Assembly (NCBI GenBank): GCA_037178975.1
Contig: JASJZH010000004.1
Coordinates: 10,788,001-10,852,000, forward strand
DNA: 64,000 nucleotides
Direction: 5' to 3'
From: Oscheius tipulae
Lineage: Eukaryota > Nematoda > Chromadorea > Rhabditida > Rhabditidae
A program made the translations under genes and the position numbers. The notes beneath the pieces were generated by a model that saw only the letters and a list, made by a program, of their open reading frames with translations, did not search any database and was not told where the DNA came from. The stretch's first letter is position 1. Each line of letters begins with the position of its first letter. Shown one piece after another: positions 22,801-34,337 of this stretch.

Positions 22801-24641
22801 TCATGACACAAGCACGGCAAAATTGATCACTGAGGCTATGCTGAACAGGAACATGAGTATCAGATGAAGTTTGTTGAGCAATATCTCCAAGTAGTGATCC
22901 AGTTTGGTCTCCTTGACGGCCTTCAGCCGCTTCATCTTGCTCTTGCCGATGATCATAACCAGTACACTACACACGGTTATGATACCCAAGTTGACTATTA
23001 GATAGATGGCTGAAACGGGAGGTCAGGAATTGGATAATTGGAGGCACAAACAGAGCTTGTCGGTCTCGCTTATTTTCGGCATATCCTGTGTCGCCATTTG
23101 CAGAACAAACATCATTGCGAGGATAGCAGCAAAGCCCAGGTTTAGCTGGAAAAGTGATGAGGGAGCGGTTACTGTCTCTGTCTCTCACTTACATTTTCCA
23201 TATAAGACTGTCCATTGACCTCCTCCCAAAACAACCCAATCACACAGAGAAGTGTCAAAATGAAAGAGGGAACGATCATCAGGACCACGTAGTATGTAGT
23301 GCTCCTTTTCATTGTGAACTTGAAGATTGGGTTACTGTAGGGGCTGCCGAAGCCGCTAACAACTACGGCATTCTCGACTGTAATGTTCAATAGGGTCCAT
23401 TCACCATTTCCCTGAAAGTTTTCCTGAAAAGTCGTTCTCAGAAGCCGGTATCATTACCGAGTCAAGGAGTCGGGAGGGGTTTGCAGTATTTGGTCCTACT
23501 ATTCCTAGGATTGGCATCTCACTTGCAGGGAAGTTGAGGGAACTGAGTTGGAGATCACAGGTCTGGATGTCGAAGGGGAAGTTTCGGAGCTGAAAGCAGT
23601 TGGTAAGACAGAGAGACAGAGAGACATAGAGAAGAGACAGACAGCCCATAGCTTCAAGTTTCCTCATCCCAACATACTCTTGAATACTGATCTCTGTGAA
23701 ACTACCCACATGAGTTCACTTTTGCAGACCGAGCCCCCAAACTTGTTTGTTCAGTCTCTCCATTGGAAAGACAAACTTGGCTACAGACTAGTCGGGAAAG
23801 CCCCTCAACCCATTTTTCAAAAGTAACCCAAAACCTGACAGATTACGGTAGCATACAGTAGTCACTCACACTCATTCTGCAAATGAAGTCAATGACAGCA
23901 GTCTTATAGAAACTGACCAGGCCGGTATTCGTCACCTAAACTTAACGTTTCTTCCAGAATACGAACGATTTATACACTGAGGAATTGCTGGTTCTCTGGA
24001 AGAGTATCAGCATAAGAAAGGGTGTCATAAGGAAGGGCATCGGGCATCCAGACGGTGTCCTTGATTCCCAAGGAGATTGCCGTGATCCCATAGTAGTCTG
24101 AACTGTTCCACGAGAGACGAGGATCGGTCCAGGTGTAGGAAAAGTCAATTATCATTGAGACACATTGTTTGGCTTGGTCCTGAATAAGGCAAGGATTACT
24201 GTAGTCCGTTGACTTACAATTTCCAGGACTTTGGTGTACATTAGACTGGCATTAACCTGGAGCGGACGGGAGGGGATGTTGTTCGTTTCTGTAAACTGTC
24301 TCTCCGTCTCTGTCTTCTGTCTCTCTCACTCTGTCCCCTTACGCAAGTGAAAATTATATGACCAAACCGACACATTTCCGAACATGGTTCGAGAGTTCAC
24401 TTGTCTAGATGCAAAAAATTGTTCTCTCACCTGATAGATACAGAGCCGGAATCTCCTTTCGGTAGTCTTTAAAGAGATCCTTGACCAACTTTGTCTGTAT
24501 CGTGAAGTAGTTTTCGAGGAGGTATTGTTTTTCCTGACTGGCATCTTGAGTAACCGGGACCAAAGTCGAAGGACTTTCAACCGAAGCCACTAGCGAGACG
24601 AAAAGAATTGGCAACAGCATGAAGATCACCGTGTTGAACAT
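22801..24641 (-). CDS. Cys-loop ligand-gated channel subunit, nAChR/ACR-like (LGIC-4)
   Basis: Third close paralogue, on the opposite strand. It starts MFNTVIFMLLPILFVSLVAS, continues ENYFTIQTKLVKDLFKDYRK, WTDPRLSWNSSDYYGI, DTVWMPDALPYDT and LRNFPFDIQTCDLQLSSL in the Cys loop. TM1 is KRSTTYYVVLMIVPSFIL, the pre-TM2 loop YMEN keeps the -1' glutamate, TM2 is LNLGFAAILAMMFVLQMA, and TM4 ends FSIASVINFAVLVS at the stop. Introns fall at the same places as in LGIC-2 and LGIC-3, so the three arose by duplication. GACAGAGA satellite lies in several introns. Confidence 0.85.
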
Positions 24642-26256
24642 TTGACCGCGGGAGTAGTGCGAAATACTAGTCACACTTACCCACACAAAGGTCAACACAA
24701 GCAGAGAGGGGGACAGATATAGCTGCCAGAGGGCACTTCCCTTAAAAAGCGGAGAGAAGTTTTTTCAGGGATGGGTGTGGATTCAGCTTGGCTGAACTCT
24801 GAACACTGGATGGGAGCGAAGGTTCAGAAGGGGTTTGGAGTTTGTAGCAAACGCAGCAACATTTCCTGTAGAAGTATACATTTGCTCTTCGAGCACCTTA
24901 CGAGCTAGAAACGTGACATTAAAGCGGTCCTTAAGCGCCTAAGACCTCCTAATTTTCTTATGACCTCCGATTCTGCACTAGAACCCACTTGTCACCAAAA
25001 TAGACTATCTTATTCTCTTCCAGAGAAAGCTTGAGTTGCAACTCAATCGCGTTTAAACTTCTTTGTTGCACTCTTGCGCATTGCGTCCGTGTATCATCAT
25101 CATCAAAGTACCGTGGCCAACGTCCGAACAAACAAAAGAACAGATATTGCGGTATTTAGATACAGTGTTTTCAAACGCTTGCAGAAAAAAGGGCTCCAGC
25201 CTGACAAAATGTATGGCCAGACACCATTTTTCTCCAAAATGCAGTATTTTTCCCTAGACCACTCTCGAAGCTACTTCGTTAGACTCGTTCTACAACGATC
25301 ATGGTCTGAGGGTACCGCTGATACGATCACTTTAAAGCCAAAAGCTGACTTGGAGACGCGTGGCCCGGTATATATGGGGATTGACCAGTGCGAGATGGTA
25401 CGGTGGTGACAAGGGCGGCTAAGCTCAAGCCAAAAAAGAAATAACTTTTTTGGTACGAAGATTGCATGGGCTACAAGATTGCGGAAGATCACAAAGATGA
25501 AAAACCACTTATTGGGCCCGATACAGCGGGTATAAAGTTTCTCTACCCCTCTGTTTCTCGTTCTCTCTCTTCTTTTATCTGTTTCTTCAGCTCTTCCTAA
25601 ACCAGTTCGCATGCATCTTTTTCTGATGTTAGCCCCCAATTCAAGAACACGTTCTCTCCTTTAAAAAATCATAGTTCTGCAAACAGTCGCAGATGATCTC
25701 TGCACCCCTTTTGGTGCAGATGTAAGAAACCAGTTTGCGTTTTTCACTGTTCTAAAAAAGGACGTTTTTCACGTTGTGATTAAAAAGTAAAGCAGGTGTC
25801 TTACTATTGCGCCCAAGCGCCAAAGTTGGTGCGCCCGGTTCGAAAAATTTGGCGGGAACGCCGAAAAAGTTAATAGACTTGTGTCTTTTACGTTTTGTTG
25901 TAGGCTTTCAGCTCTCATACGCTACTTATCACAAAGTGCGTGAAAATGAGTTAGACCAAACCAAAAAGAGAAAAAAAGGTCAGTGCTAGATAAATTTTGA
26001 TATTTTAAAGCTTTAATAGCATTTTTACAGCCCAATTCCATTTCATTCTTTTTTTTTCTTGTATGTAATTTGTCCACATGAATGTAGAGAAACGTTTTAA
26101 CACAATAATAGCTACAAACATCGACAAAGATTGGCAGAACTCCATTTTTCTTGAAGCTTTGGAATAAAAAGGGTATGAATTGCCGCGCGAAATACGATAG
26201 ATCCGCGCCAAGTTGTTTCGTAGCAAGACATGCGCTTTAAGCTATTTAAAACTTTA
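24642..26256. other. gene-poor region with repeat R3 copy 1
   Basis: Apart from R3 copy 1 (25157-25452) I see only AT-rich spacer. A TATA-like GGGTATAAAG at 25530 precedes a 17-codon ORF at 25609 (MHLFLMLAPNS), too short to call. Confidence 0.35.
25157..25452 (+). repeat. repeat R3, copy 1: candidate structured RNA or SINE
   Basis: About 295 bp, with further copies at 29508-29745 and 58766-59050, all in the same orientation. The core at 25256-25307 can form a three-way junction: outer AGACC/GGTCT, inner hairpins CGAAG-cta-CTTCG and TCGTT-ctac-AACGA. On the minus strand all three copies share an open frame ending DHDRCR...LTK and a TAG stop. Confidence 0.6.
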
Positions 26257-26607
26257 TTAGACAGTAAGAGTCGAGACCGCGAACCTTGAAAAACCAGGTT
26301 CAGTCGCTGCAAAGTTTTCTTCTTTCGACTTCGACTTCATACACTGAAACAGGCTTTTTTTGTTGTATGTTTTGTCGACTGACCTGGATTAAACACCATA
26401 GAACGAAAATCAAGACGACAGCAGAAAAGAGAGCGAAGATGGTGATCGCACTAAAATATATTGACTTACACTTATATTGGAACATTACACAACAGAGAGA
26501 CAGAGACACAGAGAGGCAGAGAGACAGAGAAACAGAGGGACGGAATTCCAAAAGTTCACTCACAGTTCAAAAGTCTGAAGAGATTCCGAAGTAACTTCCA
26601 TGTTCAT
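26257..26607 (-). CDS. tiny single-pass membrane protein A (65 aa)
   Basis: Three exons (26607-26564, 26450-26384, 26343-26257) join in frame: a short N-terminus MNMEVTSESLQTFEL, one membrane helix AITIFALFSAVVLIFVLWCL ending IQ, then a basic tail CMKSKSKEENFAATEPG. The intron after the helix is 40 nt; the first is 113 nt and filled with GACAGAGA satellite. No homologue is recognised. Three other genes within 6 kb have the same short-ectodomain, single-helix, short-tail plan. Confidence 0.5.
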
Positions 26608-28726
26608 TTTGAGACTGAGAGGTAGGAAAAGACAGCGCGAGAGTGTCCACTTTGCCCCGAAATATCAAAAGGTTCAACAAGTGATTGATGCGGTCTGTGT
26701 TTGTTGGTTTGGCCATGCGACGAGAAGTGGAGATTTTTCCGTTTTGAAGCCGAACATCAGCCCATTGGTTGGCATAGGAGATGAGAAGGAGACTTGTTTT
26801 GCGTCTCTCTTCTCCGTTTGCCTTATAAAGTGACCGGCAGAGGCGTTTCGTGAATTCGAATCTGCTGAACATCTGTTGACAACAATGTCATCATTTTCTT
26901 GTGACGTGGCAACTTGGTTTTATAACACCACAAAGATTTTTAGGTTCAAAGTTCATTGCAAATATAATTTCAGACTTCGTCTTCCCTTTCAAATGGGCAG
27001 TAAGACTTGATCTTAATCTCTACTATCTAAGGCGCGATGGCTTCGGTGGCGGACTCTGCCTGTTTGGTAGTACACGAAGGCGGCATGTCTCTCCAGCCTA
27101 GCCTGTACAGCAGACTCCGTAGCTTTAGCAACCCTGCTCATTCAGCGCGCTCATCTTCACTCCAAGAATTCCCTAAGACTCTCCGTATGTGATCGGTCAG
27201 GTGAATTGCCTTGAATACCGAATAAACAGTTTTTTATCCAGCCTCAGGTAAGGTAACAAAGTTTTGGGTTCGAGCAAGTGTAATCTCGGAGACAGAGACA
27301 GATAGATAGAGAAACAGAGAGACAGTCGATTTGTTCTAAATCTGTCCCTAATCTTCTCTCGATTTCCACGAGCAGGGGGAAACCTTGCAGTTTGCTTCTT
27401 CGTATTTAGCCAGAGCCCACCTACATCATTTCCTCTTCCATTCCACTAGATTCCATGAACACAAAATTGTGATAGGATCGTAGGGGATCATCTGCACTTC
27501 ATGCTCCCTCACTCTCTTTGGGCAACCAAGCACGAGAAGGTTTTCTTCGATTTCTGTCAATGGCCAGTTCATTGGAGCCTGCTATTATCGAGGTAGTAAA
27601 GGCAGTCAACCAGCGGAGCCGTTATGCCGGCCTAAATTACCGGAGAGTCAAATCATAGGCTTCCTTTTGCTTTTTTTTTCTAGCAAATCGTTTCGGGAAG
27701 AGGCCAAATCTGGATTTTGGGCTGTGAGTCTCAAAGACCAGCTTAGCAATCACTTTCTCTTAACAGAAACAAATCTCTTCAGCTACAGTTCCATTTGCGA
27801 CTTCTGACCAAAACTTTGTTGAGTTCCGAAGACGAAGTACTCTTTCGGGTCCCTGACCGATTGCCTGCAAAGTTTTTCTCATGGGTCCAGTTAAGGTTCC
27901 TCTCTCACTGCTGAACATTGAAAAGAAAACTGTTCAATCTGCTGGGTCTCATAGCAATCTTATGGGACTGGACGCTTTATTACAAACGTTATCTGTCTCT
28001 CACTCTTCCTAGATTCTTTTTAGTTCTGTCAACCACTTTCTTCATAACTCGGGCACATATTCAATGACGAAATCTTGAAAATTACATGATTTCTTTCTAC
28101 AAGTTATTCACATGTTCGGGTTTTAGATTCACCAAGCTCTAGTTGTCAGTATTCGGGTCTTGAAAGGATTCTTCTTAGTCCTGTACAGATGTTAGCTGGT
28201 CAGTTTACCATTGTCCTAAGCTATGAACGCCATGACATGTCCTGGGTTGACCCCGAAATATCCTCCTTTCCATCGGTCTTACACGCTATCTGTTTCATTC
28301 TCGCTATCTGCTTCAGTCAGTTCTATCCAATAAACCTATCTGTAATACTAGTACGTGCACACGGGACTATCATCTTATAAGGTTTCGGGTATAAGGAAAG
28401 TCCGAACATATCCATTGAAGAACAAGTTCTCAAATCTATTTTCTATGAATCCCGCCACTGAACCTTGCTAGGTAGAGGTCAAGCTCTCTGACCCCTACCA
28501 CATTTGTTTTGAGCCTTTGAGTGGTGTGAAGATGATTTTGTTAAATTCCGAAACGTTTGTAGGACCAGGTTTAAATATCCAACCATTTTGTTGGCCGTAG
28601 TATGAATCAGTTACGGGGTATGAATTAAAAATAGTTCGAGTTTTTTCCTATAATATCAGGTGCGCTCATAATCTTCCCTTTTCCTGACTGATAATCCTAT
28701 CCATGTACCCTTTTCAGCCAATTGCC
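26608..28726. other. gene-poor region with repeat R4 copy 2
   Basis: Apart from R4 copy 2 (27095-27232) and a short GACAGAGA tract near 27290, no coding region could be supported on either strand across 2.1 kb. Confidence 0.4.
27095..27232 (+). ncRNA. repeat R4, copy 2: candidate structured RNA
   Basis: Same unit as 10845-10990. The 3' stem (27193-27222) is kept, TCGGTCAGG against CCTTGAATACCGA, while the loop differs (TGAATTG here, TGAAAAG in copy 1). This is weak but real support for a folded RNA. Confidence 0.4.
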
Positions 28727-29256
28727 ATGGATAAATCTAAGCTCCTGCAGAATATATCCCTTCCTGCCATGACGGACCGCGAACAGTTGAATAAAGCAAT
28801 CAGGTTCGTTTTCACCTTTTCCATTATACCGATGGCTTGTAGAGTAGCTTCTTCTCACATTTCTCTCGGCAGCAAAAGCACTATCACTATTAATCAGGGG
28901 CAGGTTGGCAGCTACTATTTCTATGCTAGCAATGGGAGCAATGACTATCCTTCACCGGAATGGACATGGTAGGTATCTGTTTTTGTCTCTGTCTATCGTC
29001 TTCTTCCAGGCTACTTCTCTTCGGCTTTGTCATCATCGTCGTCCTTATGGTCGTAGCTATCGTAGCTGTTCAAAATGTGAGTAATCAGCCCATTCTACTG
29101 AACAACCACATTATGTAGTGCTGCTCAATCGAAGAGGAAGAAGATGACAACGATGCCAGTGAGTACATTCAAGTGAAAGAAGACATAGAAATCCAGGATT
29201 GTCCCAAGGAGAGGAGAAAACCAAAAAGACGATACAGTAATGAATTTATTCTTTAG
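28727..29256 (+). CDS. small single-pass membrane protein C
   Basis: Four exons: 28727-28803, 28843-28968, one encoding the helix near 29010-29076, and the last ending at 29256. The N-terminal part (MDKSKLLQNISLPAMTDREQ) has an N-x-S glycosylation site and further sequons in YASNGSNDYPSPEWTW. One membrane helix follows (LLLFGFVIIVVLMVVAIVAV), ending QN, then an intron, then CCSIEEEEDDNDASEY, an acidic strip, and a basic end (KERRKPKRRYSNEF). About 134 aa, probably N-out type III. The splice site right after the helix matches gene A. Function unknown. Confidence 0.55.
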
Positions 29257-29507
29257 AAAGAGGTAAAGTTTTTGTACAGGATATATCAAACAAGGCTTGA
29301 TGATCAGTAGCGATGATGATCATTATGGTCGTCGTGCTCTTCCTTGTACTGTGCGGCTGCTCTTCTATTTTTCATTTGCTGAAAATTATGCTTTGACAAA
29401 AGTCTATGAGTCTATGGATACTGTTCCGGCCAACAGGCTTTATCTCTCTGTCTCTCTTACCAAGTAAGAATCCTTCTTTTGTAGATTTACCAAAAGGGAT
29501 GTTCTTG

Positions 29508-29745
29508 TAATATAAAGCGTTTCCAAAACACAAAAAGGACCTCTGCCCGACAAAATGTCAGGCCTCTCTTTTTCTTCAAAAAGCAGTATTTTCCTAAGAC
29601 CACTCTCGAAGCTACTTCGTTAGAATCGTTCTACAACGATCATGGTCTGAGGTTACCGCTGATACGATCACTTTGAGCCCGAAAACTGTCTTGAAGACGA
29701 GCGGCCCGGTATATGTAGGGATAGATGACGGGTGTGACATAGGGG
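29508..29745 (+). repeat. repeat R3, copy 2
   Basis: Second R3 copy, slightly shorter at the right. The three-way-junction core lies at 29597-29647 with all stems intact. It is directly downstream of gene B on the opposite strand. Confidence 0.6.
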
Positions 29746-29790
29746 CCCAATAGTAAGAAACGCGGCAGTAAGGGGCGCCTTGCAGCAGTT

Positions 29791-30024
29791 TCAATACTGG
29801 ATCTCCATTGTCTGTCTCTCTGCCTCGGATAGTAAAATGTTCCGCACCTGCATGACACACCAAATAAGCAGTGCAATAATGATGAAGACGACGACTGATC
29901 CTAACAAGGCAGCCCTAAATTATAAAGTTTCTTATCCCGAACTCAACCCTCTTTACCATACTCCAACAGTTGTCAAGTTCTTGCACCAATCTTCGCAGAT
30001 TCCGGAATTTGAAGAGATATACAT
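29791..30024 (-). CDS. tiny single-pass membrane protein B (63 aa)
   Basis: Two exons (30024-29957 and about 29914-29791). The short N-terminus MYISSNSGICEDWCKNLTTV carries two cysteines and an N-x-T site. The helix is AALLGSVVVFIIIALLIWCV ending MQ, followed by the tail VRNILLSEAERQTMEIQY. The codon for Trp at the junction is split TG|G. Plan and helix end (WCVMQ) resemble gene A (WCLIQ). No family is recognised. Confidence 0.5.
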
Positions 30025-31251
30025 TCTGATGTAGTGTGTGAGGTCTAAAAGTAGGTCGAGTGCCTATATTTATGAAACCGAGAGACTAATAAGGTGTGAG
30101 ATCATGTGAAACGCCTACTTGAGGCAAAGGAAAACAATCGGGCGTCTAGCCGAGAAGCATATTTGTCATCTGTTGGAAGGAGCGAAAGGTTGAAAGTGCA
30201 ATCTTAAGCTTGATGAGAATAGTAGGTTGGGAAATCTATAGTACTTTGAAATACAGTTAGATCATTCTCTTAAAATGCTTCTGTTAGGCCATTATCTTGA
30301 GATTCCACAAGCTGTCTGAACGAGAAATCCTAAAATTAGGAACTATTTGTTCCCCGAAACAACGCCAGAGAGTCTTTGTGTTTACGGAGACTCCCTGTGG
30401 TAACTTGGCTACGTGTGAAGGACGGTTTAAAAGCTTTTGTACAGACTCCTTTAAGAATCTACGGTTGATTGGAAGGGACCTCAGTTGCCTGATTGACTGG
30501 AAGGTGGTCAACTTTTTTTACTAACTCAGTTTTTAACTAAACAAGAGTGAGTGAAAAAATATGGCCCTTGACAACATATCGTCTGTTCTCCCAAACGTGT
30601 GTCAGCCGACATGGTACAGTATCTGTTACAGTAAATGGCAATTTTTGGATTGCTTGAACTGTTAGCAGGATCAGTAGAGCAGATTTGAATATACGAACAA
30701 TTGACAACAGGCTCTCTAACAAACAAATCTTAAGGTAACAAATAGTTGAAAGTCTGTTTCAAGACAAACAAACTTCTAGATGATTTCCGACCGGAGAAAA
30801 CGGGCACACCTGGTATGGAGGGAAACTATTTTAAATGTGCAATAGTGGTAAACATTTCCCTACTATGGCAATCAGCTGCTTTTATTGCCTGACTTCCTTC
30901 CATGTCTATTGAGAGAAACAACATGAGATCTTGGATGGTTGAGAGAAACGGAGAGACATACGGATAGAGAGGCAAGGACAAGGCTCTGACTATATAGGCA
31001 CCCTTCCCACGCTTCGTATAGCCGAATTCAATCGTACCCATTCCCTTCACCTCTACTCCAATTAGACCAAGTCAGACACCTGCACCCAGTCATTCAATCT
31101 CGAACTGTGCTTTGTTGCCACGCTTTCACAACAAAACTAATTTCCCTGGACTCGCAATTCTGGCATTTATTGCCAAGTCATGTCAGCAAAGTCATAATTG
31201 GGTGTGGCTGATCACTAAACTTGGTTGTGACAGTTTATTCTCAACAAGAAA
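30025..31251. other. gene-poor region
   Basis: No supported gene in 1.2 kb. A minus-strand CTATATAG at about 30990 precedes a 32-codon ORF near 30926-30828, too weak to call. Confidence 0.35.
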
Positions 31252-31681
31252 CTAGGCAACAGCAGCGTAAGGGGGTGGTTTTCCTTGATTTGTACAGGGT
31301 CGATTCAGAGCAGTGACTTCGGGATATGGAGGGAGAGGAGGAGGTGGAGATGGAGGCATCATTCCCATGGGACCTATTGGGTATGGCTGTGGTCCAACAG
31401 TTCCGGAATGAGGTCTTCCTCTGAAGTAGACGACTCTGACTGGCTGGTTCAGTGCCTGTCTCTCTAGAGCTTGCCTGATCATCTGAAAGTAGTGTTTATC
31501 TGTGTCTCGTTTTAAATCTCTGTCTTTCTATTTCTCCAACCCACCGCATTCCTATAGACACCAATAGCCGAGCTGATCAACAGGATTATAAAGAAAATAA
31601 TGAGGAACCTATAACTGGAAGTTGTTACAGTATCCAGACAACAACTTACGTATTATAATTGTAGTAGACGTATGTGTCCAT
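31252..31681 (-). CDS. small single-pass membrane protein D with proline-rich PPPY tail
   Basis: Three exons. A very short N-terminus MDTYVYYNYNT is followed by one helix (FLIIFFIILLISSAIGVYR) ending NA, an intron, then a cytoplasmic tail MIRQALERQALNQPVRVVYF with a proline-rich end (MMPPSPPPPLPPYPEV) and a C-terminal KPPPYAAVA. PPxY motifs bind WW domains, for example in Nedd4-type ubiquitin ligases, so this may be a WW-domain adaptor in membranes, an inference from the motif. About 108 aa. It shares the intron just after the helix with genes A and C. Confidence 0.55.
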
Positions 31682-32099
31682 TGTTTCAAGGCAGAGAAAG
31701 ACAAGACAAAGAGAGAGAGAGAGAGAGTTGTCAAGGAGACAGGAAGCTTATGCTTTGAGCGGAGAAAACAGCTGGTTTCTGTAAATGATTGCTGATAAAT
31801 TATCAACAGACTGGCTTTAATTAGACTAGGAGAGGCTGTTGTTGAGGCCACGGATGCTCGTTGAAGCCTTATGATCGGAATGATAACAAGAGTCTGACCC
31901 CCCTTATGAGATCGGTGATGTGAGAAAGAAGTTCCTGTTATGATTCGCAGGCTATGAGAGCTCTGTCCATCTTGGGGGAAGCCAGAAGTTTGCAAAAAAA
32001 AAAAAAAGTTTTATTAGAGAGGAACACTTTTCTACAGTTCCTTGTAGAATTAAAAGTCTTTGTCTCTGTTCTCCTTTCATGTGCCAACTCAGACGTATT
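31682..32099. other. spacer between gene D and UGT-1
   Basis: It holds an AG-rich tract near 31707 and an A-run at 31996-32008. Nothing else is seen. Confidence 0.4.
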
Positions 32100-34125
32100 T
32101 TATTGTTCTTTAACTTTTTGTGCTTTTTTCGTGCAAAGGCACCATTTGAACAGCAATATTATGGTACCAAGGATGGCTAAAGCTACGGTAATAAGAATAG
32201 CGTAGACATCGAGGTTGTAGTACTGTATCAGACTGAACTTCCTTCCTGTAGGATTTAAATTGGGCAAGACACCAAATTTCACAGCCAGATTGACGTGTTT
32301 GACCAAAAGATCCTGGGGACTGAATGGCTTCGCGGCCAGCATATCCCTGGCTCTGTGAGCCATGCTCCGGATTTCTGGGTCTGTCAGTCCCTCCTGGATA
32401 GCCTTCTTGAGCTCATCAAAACTTGCCAGGTGCTCTTTCTCAGCGATTGTGGCTGAAAATACATTCATTCGGCGCTAAAGTCAAAAATACCGTAGCCAAA
32501 ACGTTTGGCCATCAGGGCGTTTCGGTGCTGGTCACCGAAAAGAGGGATGGCGACCATGGGAACACCGGCATGGGCGGATTCGAGAATGCTACCGGCACCG
32601 CCGTGAGTCACAAAGAGGTCGAGATGGCCGGATGCTGAGAAGGAAGGGTGGAGAAGACAGAGAGATAGACAGAGAGAGAGAGAGAGAGAGAGACTTACCC
32701 AAAAGGTCAGACTGAGGAGTCCACTTGGAAAGATGGACATTGTCTGCTCGCATTCCTGTACCATCTTCAGGTGTCTCGTACTTCCAAATGAACGTGGTAT
32801 CAGGGAATCTAAAAGTCTTCATTATCTGTCTAATTGACTCGTACTCACTTCTGACAAACTCTGATAATGTTATCCTTGTACTCTTGAGGCATCTGTGAAC
32901 TCGGGGCCATGCTTCCAAAGGAGATGAGCACGTTTCTCTTTCGCTTGGCGAGAATTTTCATCCAGTCGGCATCGAGTTTCTTGGCCGGCTTCAGGCCAAT
33001 TCCACCAATATCGATGATTTTGTGAAGTTTGGGACGAGGGAAGTCGAGGAAGGGTTCAGAGTTCGTGAAGATGAAGGACATGTTGGAGACGAGATCCTTA
33101 AAATAGACGGCTTTCTCTCTCTGTCTCTCTGTCTCTCACATGAATCTTTGGAGCTGTCGGATGATGTTCATCCATATAATTCTGAGCCTGATTCTCCACC
33201 AGTTTCTCAAAGTGCCAGCTAGCTCCGGTGAAGATCGCATTCGACAGTCGACTCCAGAAGTCTCCAGCATCTCCAGCAGCGGACTGCATGGCTAGAAATT
33301 CTATGATTTCTGTCAAAAACAAATCCAACGAGGTACAAAGCTTGGCAGAATGGGTAGTCCCGATGCATAAGCTGTTCTGTCAGTCAAAACAGTAGAGTGT
33401 GAGCCGACAATATTTGTTATTCCGATCTCGTAGAAAATTGCTGAAACGTTTCTTTGACCTTTTGTTTGCAGAGAAAAATCGTTGTTCTGTTTTGTTCCCG
33501 ACGATGATGACATGACAACTGTCGGGACTCGAGTGCAGTTCAAATGATCATGTGTACCCGCCAATTTTCAAACCAAAGGACTTACGTATGCCGCTATAGT
33601 CGAACATTTCCACAATCCCAATGTCGAACTTTTTCTTCTTGAGCTGATCCATAACCTCCTTGTTTGTCAGGACATTCTTCATAGCACAGTCAAAGCCGAG
33701 AGCTGCCTTGGGAGCGTGCATTACGACCCCAATCGGATTTTTGGTATTTATGGTCCAGATCATCTTCCAGAGGTTCGGATCGTCAAAAGGCTTGGCCGCC
33801 TCGATTGTGGCCTCGTCTTCTGGCACTACGATGACTTTGGCCAGCTTGACACCGGTCACGTTCAGTTTGTAGTTGATGACTGGTTGGAGGACTGTCTGAA
33901 ATGAATGGTAGAGACAAAAAGATAGAGAAACGTAGAGAAAGAGAGACAGATCAGACCAGACCGAGATATTCTACTCACCACATCATTTCCTGCCTTCTGC
34001 AGCGCATCAGCCATGCTTCCAAGAAAATTCATATGACTGAAGCCGAATCTCGAACTGTAGACCAGGACCTTATAAGAACAGACTGCTTGGAAAAGAATCA
34101 GCAGGAAGAATACCCGTAAAATCAT
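32100..34125 (-). CDS. UDP-glycosyltransferase (UGT-1)
   Basis: Predicted ER-membrane enzyme that transfers a sugar from a UDP-sugar to small lipophilic compounds. Signal peptide MILRVFFLLILFQAVCS, then YKVLVYSSRFGFSHMNFLGS, which starts the acceptor-binding half. The donor-binding half shows NVLISFGSMAPSSQMP, FIWKYE, VHLSKWTPQSDLL and FVTHGGAGSILESAHAGVPM with the HxGxxS core and the DQHRNA end of the UGT signature. It ends in one membrane helix (AILITVALAILGTIILLF) and a lysine-rich tail KKAQKVKEQ, the expected ER-retained topology. An intron near 33307-33344 is taken as 38 nt, giving VPPMQSAAGD. GACAGAGA and (AG)n satellite lie in introns. A paralogue, UGT-2, lies at 49.5 kb. Confidence 0.9.
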
Positions 34126-34337
34126 CTGAAATTACTGTGACTAAGATTTGAGACGGAAAAAAAAGAAAGAAGGAAGGGAAATTGGGATGTTTGTCCTGTT
34201 AGGGCAGAGTTAGGCGGCCGGTCGGAGAGTGTTCTTTAGCCCTCCGATAAAGTGACGCAATCGCGTGTGACTAGACTCTAGCACGGAGGACAGTGCCTGT
34301 ATAGTACACAAAAACTAAAATGGCAATAAATATTCAT

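Noticed and set aside
33307-33344. A 20-nt intron in UGT-1
   Set aside because: An acceptor further downstream gives 38 nt and restores the VP-x-M-Q-S spacing seen in UGTs.
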